64,000 nucleotides of DNA from Bin55 sp965203735 (GTDB lineage Bacteria; Pseudomonadota; Gammaproteobacteria; Pseudomonadales; Azotimanducaceae): contig OZ241909.1 of assembly GCA_965203735.1 (NCBI GenBank), positions 930,001 through 994,000 of the forward strand, written 5' to 3'. The notes under the pieces are model-generated. The model ran no database searches, had not been told where the DNA came from, and saw only the letters and a list, made by a program, of their open reading frames with translations. This document shows, in pieces, positions 27,503 to 35,848 of this stretch. The number at the start of each line of letters is the position of its first letter. The first letter of the stretch is position 1. The translations under genes and the position numbers were made by a program.

Positions 27503-30472
27503 CTAGTGTTGCTCTGGCTCTTTCGGTTGCAGCGAGATTTTGTATTCGCTCCTCGACTCCTTCAAGGTGACGAATTGCTCGAGAAACTCGAACTCCTCGT
27601 GAAACACCCATATCGAGTAGTCGTCAGGCGGCAATTCCTCGAATCTGAACTTTCCCCATTGGTCCGTCGTAGTCGTGTCGACGAACGAGTCTCCGTACGA
27701 TTCGCCGTCCGATCTCAGCAAGCTCACCGCGGCTCCGGCCGAAGCCTCTGCCGGCTCGAGCGTTCCTTCCAAGAACAACGTGCCTTTGGGTCGCAACGAA
27801 ACTATGAAGTCACGGCGAGAGTCCTCAAGGGAAGTGCTGGTCTGAAAGAACAGAAAGTCGTCGTGGTCCGCCATCACAAAATATTCGCCTGCGTGGAGAC
27901 CATCGAACTGAAACGTTCCTGTCTCGTCCACCGTGACGGATCCTATCCGATGTCCATCGTCTCCCCGTTCCAGCCGCACCACTGCCCCGGCTGAAGATTC
28001 GAAAGGTTCCACGGTTCCCGCGAGCACAAGAATCCCTTCGGTCCTCGGGATGAGCTCAATCTGTAGTCCGTTCACGCTGGTGACAACGGAGAGGGTCTCC
28101 TTGTACGGCACGAAGTCAGCGTGAACTACCCAAAGCATGTAGGTGCCGGACTGCACGCCCTCAATGCGAAACTCTCCATTTCTGCGGACGCTGGTGGAGT
28201 ATCGGGGACTGCCGTCCTCCGACTCTCGAACCAGGTCTATTGACACTTTCGACAAATCTCCGTCGAGAAAAACACTACCCGCCACGAACAACGTGCTCAG
28301 CTGAAAGTCCAGCTTGGTATCGCCGGAGATTTCTATGGTCTTCCTTGCCTCTTCCATGTGAGTCGAGTGTGTCCCGTGACTCTCGACGCGCCACAGGCCG
28401 ACTGTGTAGGTTCCATCGTCGAGCCCGTGGATTTCGTAGGTACGATCGTCGTTGACCAATCTCGCTGCGGCTGTGGAGCGCGTATTTTTTGGCTGGGCAC
28501 GTACTTCCAAGAAGACATTCGATCCCCAGGACGACTCAACGATTCGGCCGTGCAGCCGCGATGATCCCTCGAAGACAAGGCTGATGTCTGCGGTGCCGTC
28601 CTCGCCGAGCAATTCAAAGGTGCGCGTCAGCTGACGATACAGATTCGTGGTTGCGGTGAGCGTAAACTCGCCCTCCCCAATGCCTTCGATGGCGAACTCG
28701 CCGTTCTCGACTTGCCGTGCGTTCCGAATCTCTTCGCCTTCGCCGGTTGTAATGACCAAGTCTGCGTACTCTTTGTGCAGCAGTCCGTCCACGCGTCCCA
28801 GCAACCTTCCCTTCGCTTCGACGATCAACCGAATTTCGTACGAATTGCCTGTCTTCACGTTCAAGTTAACGATGTTCGACTTGCCGAACTTGGTGCTTGC
28901 CGAAACAGAGTATCGACCAATTCCGATTGGGCAGTCGAATGTTCCATCCAGATCGGAAGCACAGTCCGTTCTTCCCTGTCTCAAGTCCCGATTCCATTTG
29001 CGTAGCAAACCCTTTACAGGTTCGCCCGATGTAGTTTCGATTCGACCGATAATTCTGGTGGTCTCGGGGTCCCACCTTCGCAAGGGCATGTCCAGTGTCT
29101 CCTGACGTGCGCGAACCTGCCATCCCTCGTACTGGTACCCTTTTGCATTTGAGTGAACAACGACTTGATTACGTGGAACAGGACTGAGAGAGTATTCGCC
29201 TTCGGAATTGGTGCGTGCAGTCACTTTCGAAAGCAAATAGCCCGTCATGAAGTTCTCCCTGAAACCGTAAGTTTGATCCTTCTGGGGTTCACCTGTTAGC
29301 GCGATCTCCACGCCTTCGATAGGCTCCATGTCTTCCGCATCGAAAACCCGGCCCGTAAGAGTTCTTCCCCGCTGAAGCTGGATCTCTCCTAGGTCGAACT
29401 CGCTGCCGGCCTCCAAGGCAACACGCAAACGAAAATGAGCGAGGTGGTCGGAGGCGTCCACGATGAAGTCCCTTGTCATCGGGCTTACAAACGCGGACAG
29501 TTTTCCCGCTACTTCGATGTGTCTATGTAATCTGTCAGGGTAACCCGGAGTGGTCGTCCACAGCACGAAATCATTGAGTGGTTCTCCGGTGTCTGCGTCG
29601 GATACATTCCCGATTACATGCGTAGTGTCCAGCAGGCGCAGTTCCAGCTCGTGCGTACCGGCGAACACCGATCTTTCTCGGGAAGTGCGGATCTGTTCTT
29701 CGCGAGCTACTACATGCAGTCTCCAGCTCTTCGGGAAAGGCCCCAAGGCAAAGGACCCATCGTTGCTCGACACTCCAATCGGTAACAAGGGAACGCGCCA
29801 GTCCTCCGGTAGGGTGGCCTCAATCTCCGCACGTGCGACAGGGCGTCCCTCCTGGTCGGCCACGATGCCAGCAATGATGTACGCATCGTCCAGCACAAAG
29901 TCCTGTTCACCGGTCCCCTGCCCCCCGACTAAGACCGAGAACTCCTGGACGGGCAAGTGCGAAGTGGCAACATGGACGGTGTGCTTTCCTTCAACGAGCC
30001 CTCCAATGGAGACTTTTCCACCTGAATCGCTGATCCATGAAGCGCGAGCGTCTTCAGGGATTGATGTAGGCGGCGGGCCGAAAGAATTCAGGGTCAGAAC
30101 CGCATCTTTCACCTCGAAGCCGTCGGAGGACTTCACGGTGGCCTGCACGGCGTGACCGCTCTTGAACTCCAAATCGACATGAACCTCTTCGCCGCTTGAT
30201 TCAATCGTGTGAACCAGCGGCACGGAGTTCTTTCTCAATGCAACGAGCTGGACCTCTTCTGAATTGGGTACCGTCAGATTGAATTCATCGGAGTCGGCCG
30301 AGGTCCAACTCCATGAGTCGGGCTCGTTGTCGGTCCCAATCCCGATCCATACTGTGTGGTCAGTCTCATCTTCCGATTTGATTTGCCCCGATATTTCCAG
30401 ACCCTCTTGGGCGTGCAAGATCCACGCTTGAGATAGGAGCAGAAAGAAGAAGACGAGGCGAGCGTCCCACAT
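27503..30472 (-). CDS. secreted multi-domain protein of CarboxypepD_reg/CnaB-like repeats
   Basis: About 989 residues from the ATG at 30472, which is followed at once by a signal peptide (ARLVFFFLLLSQAWILHAQ); an in-frame start ten codons upstream puts polar residues first. The rest is a chain of about nine beta-sandwich repeats with the pattern G-x-V-x...G-x-F-x-F/I-x-G-L-x-x-G-x-Y (GNGEFAIEGIGEGEFTLTA, NGEFRIEGVQSGTYMLWVV, FQFDGLHAGEYFVMAD, GKFRFEELPPDDYSIWVF). The last two (~830-985) are near-tandem copies sharing SAGA-V-L, DDF/EEF and SLRPK/SLQPK. No barrel, sortase or catalytic motif is seen. The DNA is visibly richer in G+C than its neighbours, suggesting transfer or strong codon selection. 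Likely an extracytoplasmic adhesion or carbohydrate-binding scaffold. Confidence 0.75.
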   Translation of the reverse strand: MWDARLVFFFLLLSQAWILHAQEGLEISGQIKSEDETDHTVWIGIGTDNEPDSWSWTSADSDEFNLTVPNSEEVQLVALRKNSVPLVHTIESSGEEVHVDLEFKSGHAVQATVKSSDGFEVKDAVLTLNSFGPPPTSIPEDARASWISDSGGKVSIGGLVEGKHTVHVATSHLPVQEFSVLVGGQGTGEQDFVLDDAYIIAGIVADQEGRPVARAEIEATLPEDWRVPLLPIGVSSNDGSFALGPFPKSWRLHVVAREEQIRTSRERSVFAGTHELELRLLDTTHVIGNVSDADTGEPLNDFVLWTTTPGYPDRLHRHIEVAGKLSAFVSPMTRDFIVDASDHLAHFRLRVALEAGSEFDLGEIQLQRGRTLTGRVFDAEDMEPIEGVEIALTGEPQKDQTYGFRENFMTGYLLSKVTARTNSEGEYSLSPVPRNQVVVHSNAKGYQYEGWQVRARQETLDMPLRRWDPETTRIIGRIETTSGEPVKGLLRKWNRDLRQGRTDCASDLDGTFDCPIGIGRYSVSASTKFGKSNIVNLNVKTGNSYEIRLIVEAKGRLLGRVDGLLHKEYADLVITTGEGEEIRNARQVENGEFAIEGIGEGEFTLTATTNLYRQLTRTFELLGEDGTADISLVFEGSSRLHGRIVESSWGSNVFLEVRAQPKNTRSTAAARLVNDDRTYEIHGLDDGTYTVGLWRVESHGTHSTHMEEARKTIEISGDTKLDFQLSTLFVAGSVFLDGDLSKVSIDLVRESEDGSPRYSTSVRRNGEFRIEGVQSGTYMLWVVHADFVPYKETLSVVTSVNGLQIELIPRTEGILVLAGTVEPFESSAGAVVRLERGDDGHRIGSVTVDETGTFQFDGLHAGEYFVMADHDDFLFFQTSTSLEDSRRDFIVSLRPKGTLFLEGTLEPAEASAGAAVSLLRSDGESYGDSFVDTTTTDQWGKFRFEELPPDDYSIWVFHEEFEFLEQFVTLKESRSEYKISLQPKEPEQH

Positions 30473-30535
30473 TGTGCTAGCTTCTTCAGGTAACGCACAC
30501 AACAGATTTCTTTCAATCGGCTGTCAGCAAATCAC

Positions 30536-31120
30536 CTAAGTGAAGTACACGGGAAGGAACTGCTTGGCTTGTGCGAGTATCTCGCAGTCCTTGGTTCGCC
30601 TGTTGGGTTCAAACCTTCTTCTGCGGTCCAACCAGACGTAAAGCCGGTTCAGTCCAGGATGGGAGGACTCGATTACTTGGTGATTGGAGAGTGAGAGCTT
30701 TTCGTTGAGCCACTGCGACAACTGCTTGGGATTCTGAATGTCCATCGACTTCATGACTCGGCGATAGTTTTTGCGAGCGGTGCCGCGACGAGCGTGTCCG
30801 TGCTTCTTGAATGTTCCCAGCAAAGATCGAGAAGCCCTTGTGTCGTCCATTAGCACGTGAAGATCGTCTTCAAGCTGGACGACGATCTGTCTCCATTCCT
30901 CACTCTTCATAGCTTTGGCAAGCAAGGTGCCAATTGCGTGAGCGGCGCTGTTTCGTTCCTTCAACGAACCGTGAGTGGCAATCCGTAAGATGCCTTTCCA
31001 AGTCTCGACATCCTTGACTTGGTTGTTTCGACACGGACAGAGATTCTTCAATATCTGTCTCCGTTCGTTTATCTTGCCGCCATAGCCGTCTAGGACCCTG
31101 TTGGCCTGAGTTTGGGACAT
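30536..31120 (-). CDS. hypothetical basic helical protein with CPC motif, 194 aa
   Basis: No named family recognised. The N-terminal part has LKNLCPCRNNQVKDVETWKG, followed by HEAT-like helices (SLKERNSAAHAIGTLLAKAM) and a basic C-terminal half (RRGTARKNYRRVMKSM; YVWLDRRRRFEPNRR). No signal peptide. The Cys-Pro-Cys could bind metal. It is 63 bases upstream of, and on the same strand as, the G+C-rich secreted repeat protein, so the two may form one transcription unit. The basic surface suggests nucleic-acid contact; inference only. Confidence 0.6.
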   Translation of the reverse strand: MSQTQANRVLDGYGGKINERRQILKNLCPCRNNQVKDVETWKGILRIATHGSLKERNSAAHAIGTLLAKAMKSEEWRQIVVQLEDDLHVLMDDTRASRSLLGTFKKHGHARRGTARKNYRRVMKSMDIQNPKQLSQWLNEKLSLSNHQVIESSHPGLNRLYVWLDRRRRFEPNRRTKDCEILAQAKQFLPVYFT

Positions 31121-31213
31121 ATCAATAGCGATTCATTTGCTGCAAGTATTTTACGGGCGAATTCTCAGTAGAACTGCGGTTCCGGGGACCATTTGATTGA
31201 AGTCTTGGACACT

Positions 31214-31240
31214 TGAACCATCGCCATCGGAGATGGTTCA
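31214..31240. promoter_or_regulatory. 9-bp inverted repeat in a divergent intergenic region
   Basis: TGAACCATC (31214-31222) and GATGGTTCA (31232-31240) with a 9-base centre, between the divergently starting CPC-motif gene and the acyl-CoA racemase gene. It is at the 5' side of both genes and has no T-run, so an operator is more likely than a terminator. Confidence 0.35.
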
Positions 31241-31406
31241 TCGATGTAGGAGCACTTCGACGTTCGAAAACAGGTGACGTATCATGAGTTTTCGAGAGCA
31301 GTTGCACGGAACCAAGTCCAACATCATTGTGGGTTCTTGGCTGTGTCGAAATGCTTGGTTGCATCTGCCCCTAACGCGTGTGGGTTAATTTGATCCGGAG
31401 GAATTT

Positions 31407-32531
31407 GTGGGTCCGTTAGCAGGAATACAGGTAATTGAACTCGCAGGAATCGGCCCTGGCCCGTTCTGCGGCATGATGCTGTCGGATATGGGTGCCGAAG
31501 TGATTCGCGTTGACCGCATATCTCAGTCGCGGAGAGCCCCGCCCGATGTTCTTCAAAGAAATCGGAAGTCGATATCAATAGACCTAAAGTCTGACGAAGG
31601 GCGCGAACTCGTGCTCAGAATGGTGGAGACTTCTGATGCTTTGTTTGAGGGATTTAGACCAGGGGTAACCGAACGACTTGGACTTGGTCCTGACGACTGT
31701 CTTGAGCGAAACGAGAAGCTTGTCTACGGTCGAATGACCGGATGGGGTCAGGACGGTCCCCTTGCTCACGTGGCAGGTCACGACATCAACTACATTGGCT
31801 TGTCTGGAGCTTTGCATTCGATTGGGGAAAACAGCGGAAAGCCGATTCCTCCTCTTAACCTCATCGGCGACTTTGGTGGTGGCGGAATGCTCTTAGCCTT
31901 CGGCCTTGTATGCGCCTTGCTGGAGACCAAGCAATCAGGTAAAGGACAGGTCGTGGATGCTGCAATGGTGGACGGTTCGTCTGCCTTGATGGCAACTTTC
32001 TACGGAATGGCAAATCGTGGATTTATCGATGAGCGCGGTGCCAACTTGTTGGATGGAGGCGCACACTTCTACAACACGTACGAAACGAGTGATGGAAAAT
32101 ACGTATGCGTCGGGTCCATCGAACCACAGTTCTACGAATTGTTACTCAAACATTCAGCGGTGGATGCGGACGAGTTCTCCGAGCAAATGAACCGCGAGAA
32201 ATGGCCTTCTTTGCGGCAGAACCTGGAGCAGCTCTTCAAGACCAAGACTCGCGACGAGTGGTGCGAAATTATGGAAGGAACAGACATCTGTTTTGCACCG
32301 GTGTTGTCCGTTTGGGAAGCACCAAGCCATCCACATAACGTGGCACGAAACGCATTCGTTGAAATGGATGGAATAACTCAACCAGCGCCCAGTCCAAGGT
32401 TCAGTCGGACCGAGCCCAAGGTAAGACATGGAGCTCGTATTCCAGGTCAGGACGGAGACGATGTGCTCAGTTCGTTCGACTATTCAGACGAGGAGATCGG
32501 CCAACTGAGAGAATCTGGCGTGATCGGATGA
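31407..32531 (+). CDS. alpha-methylacyl-CoA racemase-like CaiB/BaiF-family enzyme
   Basis: 374 residues. N-terminal GPGPFCGMMLSDMGAEVIRV, then YGRMTGWGQDGP, GHDINYIGLSG (catalytic His) and NLIGDFGGGG (catalytic Asp) follow the Amacr/Mcr subgroup, which epimerises 2-methyl-branched acyl-CoAs before beta-oxidation. The CoA-transferase branch uses a different Asp and lacks this His/Asp arrangement. GTG start with a strong GGAGG 6 bases upstream. First of a same-strand set with prpE and an enoyl-CoA hydratase. Confidence 0.85.
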   Translation: MGPLAGIQVIELAGIGPGPFCGMMLSDMGAEVIRVDRISQSRRAPPDVLQRNRKSISIDLKSDEGRELVLRMVETSDALFEGFRPGVTERLGLGPDDCLERNEKLVYGRMTGWGQDGPLAHVAGHDINYIGLSGALHSIGENSGKPIPPLNLIGDFGGGGMLLAFGLVCALLETKQSGKGQVVDAAMVDGSSALMATFYGMANRGFIDERGANLLDGGAHFYNTYETSDGKYVCVGSIEPQFYELLLKHSAVDADEFSEQMNREKWPSLRQNLEQLFKTKTRDEWCEIMEGTDICFAPVLSVWEAPSHPHNVARNAFVEMDGITQPAPSPRFSRTEPKVRHGARIPGQDGDDVLSSFDYSDEEIGQLRESGVIG

Positions 32532-32607
32532 GTCTTTCTCCAAGGAATCTCTCATTGCTCCGCGTCGTTTTGGAATCTCAAGAGACATAGATTAGGGATT
32601 GGATGTC

Positions 32608-34500
32608 ATGGATCTCTATGAGGTTTCTTACAAGCATGCGACCGACGATCCGGTTGAATTTTGGCACCGTCGCGCTCAAGAAATCGATTGGATTGAAGAG
32701 CCAAGAAGGATACTGAGTACGGACCCTAATGGAGTGAGCCGGTGGTTCGAAGGGGGGAAACTCAACACTTCATGGCTGTGCTTGGACCGTCACGTCGAAG
32801 CTGGTCGAGGCGACCAAATTGCTTTGATCTACGATTCGCCGGTCACTGGGACGATTGAGCACTACAGTTTCACAGAGTTAACGCGGCGCGTGTCTCTTAT
32901 TGCGGGTGCTCTGCGCAATTCTGGCGTCGGGCTTGGCGATCGAGTTGTGATCTATATGCCCATGATTCCCGAGACAGTCATGGCAATGCTTGCTTGCGCT
33001 CGCATTGGAGCGATCCACTCGGTGGTATTTGGAGGATTTGCCGCTCGTGAGTTGTCGTCCAGAATTGACGATGCGACTCCAAAATTGATTCTCACTGCCA
33101 GCTGTGGAATCGAGTTCGACAGAGTCATTCGCTATATGCCGATGGTTGAAGGGGCACTGCAATTGTCTTCTTTTGACCCCGCCTCGGTCGTTGTACTTCA
33201 ACGTGAGATGGCACGAGAGACTCTGAATCAACCTCGGTTTGTGGACTGGGACGATTGGATGTCAAGCGCTTCGAGTGTTGACGCAGTACCCACCGATGCT
33301 TGGGATCCGCTGTACATCCTGTATACATCAGGTACAACCGGAAAACCCAAAGGTGTAGTTCGAGATTGCGGGGGACATGCAGTAGCGCTTCATGACAGCA
33401 TGGATTCAATCTACGGCTGTGACATAGGTGACGTTTTTTGGTCGGCATCGGACGTGGGTTGGGTGGTCGGACATTCCTACATCGTGTACGGACCGCTTCT
33501 TAAGGGCTGTACGACAGTCTTGTACGAAGGAAAGCCAGTTCGGACACCTGATTCTGGTGCAATTTGGAGAGTAATCTCTCAACATTCGGTAAAGACGTTT
33601 TTTGTTGCTCCAACAGCATTTCGGGCTGTACGAAAAGAGGACCCGGACTGCTTCCAGTTGAAACACTATGACATCGAGTGTCTCGAGTACCTGTTTGTTG
33701 CTGGCGAGAGGTTGGATCCTCCAACGTGGTATTGGCTCAAGGAGCACTTAGATGTTCCAGTCATTGATCACTGGTGGCAGACGGAAACAGGTTGGTCGAT
33801 TTGCGGAAATTTGGTGGGCATGGGACTAAGAGAAACAAAACCCGGCTCGGTCACGCTACCTGTACCGGGATACGACCTGCGAGTACTTGATGATGCCGGA
33901 AACGAACTTCCATCCGGTCAGACGGGTAACGTCGCCTTAAAACCACCTTTACCACCTGGAACGCTGACAACGGTTTGGGGAGACCATGAACGGTTTGTCT
34001 CTTCCTATTGGACTCAGTTTTCAGGTTACTACGCAACCGGAGACGGTGGATACCGTGACGAAGATGGTTTTGTCTACATCATGGGGCGAGTCGACGACGT
34101 GATGAATGTCGCAGGACACCGACTCTCCTCTGGCGAACTCGAAGAAGCTGTCGCCTCGCATCCAGCTGTAGCTGAGTGCGTCGTTATTGGGGTGCGTGAT
34201 GAATTAAGAGGTCAAGTTCCTATCGGGTTGTCCGTTCTGAAGGATGGTTCAAATGTCTCGGCAGAAACGCTGGAGCAGGACTTGGTGGAGATTGTTCGAG
34301 GAGACGTGGGGGCAATTGCCAATTTCAAGCGCAATTGCGTTGTGGAGCAACTTCCGAAGACTAGATCGGGAAAGATTTTGAGGCAGGTATTGAGAAAGAT
34401 GGTGGACGGTGAACCTTACACCGTACCGTCGACCATCGACGATCCCGAAATCATAGAAAAGATCCGCAAGAAACTCCTCGATCAAGGAATGCTAGCCTAG
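32608..34500 (+). CDS. prpE: propionyl-CoA synthetase (acyl-CoA ligase)
   Basis: Activates propionate or a related short acid with ATP and CoA. About 630 residues: acetyl-CoA-synthetase N-domain (DDPVEFWHRRAQEIDW), VVFGGFAARELSSRIDDATP, the P-loop-like YTSGTTGKPKG, DHWWQTETGWSI (PrpE-type acyl pocket), YATGDGGYRDEDG, and the C-terminal lysine motif TRSGKILRQ that acetylation controls in this family. ATG 32608 chosen over TTG 32599. No prpBCD genes nearby, so it may serve the racemase/hydratase neighbours. Confidence 0.9.
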   Translation: MDLYEVSYKHATDDPVEFWHRRAQEIDWIEEPRRILSTDPNGVSRWFEGGKLNTSWLCLDRHVEAGRGDQIALIYDSPVTGTIEHYSFTELTRRVSLIAGALRNSGVGLGDRVVIYMPMIPETVMAMLACARIGAIHSVVFGGFAARELSSRIDDATPKLILTASCGIEFDRVIRYMPMVEGALQLSSFDPASVVVLQREMARETLNQPRFVDWDDWMSSASSVDAVPTDAWDPLYILYTSGTTGKPKGVVRDCGGHAVALHDSMDSIYGCDIGDVFWSASDVGWVVGHSYIVYGPLLKGCTTVLYEGKPVRTPDSGAIWRVISQHSVKTFFVAPTAFRAVRKEDPDCFQLKHYDIECLEYLFVAGERLDPPTWYWLKEHLDVPVIDHWWQTETGWSICGNLVGMGLRETKPGSVTLPVPGYDLRVLDDAGNELPSGQTGNVALKPPLPPGTLTTVWGDHERFVSSYWTQFSGYYATGDGGYRDEDGFVYIMGRVDDVMNVAGHRLSSGELEEAVASHPAVAECVVIGVRDELRGQVPIGLSVLKDGSNVSAETLEQDLVEIVRGDVGAIANFKRNCVVEQLPKTRSGKILRQVLRKMVDGEPYTVPSTIDDPEIIEKIRKKLLDQGMLA

Positions 34501-34566
34501 CCCAATTGGATCAAGCAAAGCCAAACCGACATCCACAAATTACATCGTGGAGGAGAACGTTGAAAA

Positions 34567-35403
34567 ATGTCTAGTGATCATGTAAAGCTGCGTCGAAAGG
34601 GGCATGTAGTTGAACTAGGACTTGCAAACCCACCCAGGCACACTATCAACGCACGCGGGTCACAAGAACTGTACGAGCAGCTTCAGATTCTGGTGAAGGA
34701 CTCTTCGGTTCGAGTTGTGGTCTTGATTGGAGAGTCGGACGGCATCTTTGTTCGCCACTACGAGGTGGGTGAACTAGCAGATTCTTCGGAACGAGTGATA
34801 GAACGTGGTCAGGAACCCAAGCGACCGAGTACGAGTGGGAATCGAGTTCGTGCTGAAGGCGGCCTGCGCGGAGCAATGAGAGTCCTGGAATCCATGCCCC
34901 AAGTAACCATCGCGGCAATCAACGGAATGGCGCATGGTGGCGGATTGGAACTTGCACTAGCGTGTGACTTTCGTCTTGCTCGAGAAGGAAAATTCACATT
35001 AGGTCTTCCCGAGACAGGGGTGGGAATACTTCCAGGTGGGGGTGGTACGCAGCGACTTGCACGAATTGTTGGAGTTGCACGAGCACTCGATCTAATTCTT
35101 CATGGATCGGTATTTGATGTAGCAACTGCCCTCGAGTTGGGCATCGTCTCCAGAATACTGCCCCATTCTTTAGAAGAATTTCGTTCCGCTGTAGAGGAAT
35201 TCACACAGAACCTGGCACTACGGGCACCCGTGGCGCTAGCCAAAGCCAAACAAGCGATCCGAGAGGGAATTGAGCTACCTTTAACGGAAGGACTTCGTCG
35301 CGAAGCAGAATTGTTTGGAGAGCTCATGGCTACCGAGGATGCCGCTCGGGCACTGCGCGCGGTGGTAGATGGAAAGCCGATACCGCCATTTAGAGGGAGC
35401 TAA
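34567..35403 (+). CDS. enoyl-CoA hydratase/isomerase family protein
   Basis: 278-residue crotonase fold: MAHGGGLELALACDFRLA and LGLPETGVGILPGGGGTQRL, which hold the oxyanion-hole glycines and the catalytic glutamates, and a helical C-terminus. Compared with typical members there is a polar insertion near residues 70-95 (RVIERGQEPKRPSTSGN). Third gene of the acyl-CoA set; likely hydrates a branched or short enoyl-CoA, substrate not readable. Confidence 0.85.
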   Translation: MSSDHVKLRRKGHVVELGLANPPRHTINARGSQELYEQLQILVKDSSVRVVVLIGESDGIFVRHYEVGELADSSERVIERGQEPKRPSTSGNRVRAEGGLRGAMRVLESMPQVTIAAINGMAHGGGLELALACDFRLAREGKFTLGLPETGVGILPGGGGTQRLARIVGVARALDLILHGSVFDVATALELGIVSRILPHSLEEFRSAVEEFTQNLALRAPVALAKAKQAIREGIELPLTEGLRREAELFGELMATEDAARALRAVVDGKPIPPFRGS

Positions 35404-35487
35404 TCGCGGACTACCTCAATAGTCTGCTAACTGTGGCTTCAGGTTCAATTCAGGCAGAACTTAGTCTCGTTCGACTTTCGCGTCGCG

Positions 35488-35664
35488 CTACAGGTCATCG
35501 GGATTTCGGTCGGGACTAAGAAGATCCCGCAATCTCGGCTTTCCCCTTGTCTCCAGTCTCTTCCAACGCCAAATGAACGAGCCGACGACAAGAATGATTA
35601 CGGCTAACAGTATGAAGAGTTCGAAAATTCCCATAAACTCAGGCACTTGGAATTGTGTCTGCAT
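35488..35664 (-). CDS. small single-pass membrane protein, 58 aa
   Basis: ATG at 35664-35662, stop TAG at 35490-35488. It has an N-terminal polar stretch, one strong hydrophobic helix (IFELFILLAVIILVVGSFIW) and a basic cytoplasmic-like tail (RWKRLETRGKPRLRDLL). The charge pattern is that of an N-out/C-in anchor. It converges on the enoyl-CoA hydratase and lies downstream of proS on the same strand. No known family recognised. Confidence 0.5.
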   Translation of the reverse strand: MQTQFQVPEFMGIFELFILLAVIILVVGSFIWRWKRLETRGKPRLRDLLSPDRNPDDL

Positions 35665-35848
35665 TCTATGCCGGTGGTCGGCTCACGTATACAAAACCGA
35701 TTGCTTGTATAGATCGGAGGATTTGCGGTAGCAACCAACCTAATTCTCTCTCGAATGGATCCTAAAGGTGTACCAATTTTGAAAATCGGATCCGAAAGTG
35801 GTGGCAAGAGCAAGCTGGAAGCCACTCTTCGTTCGAACAATAAGCGAG

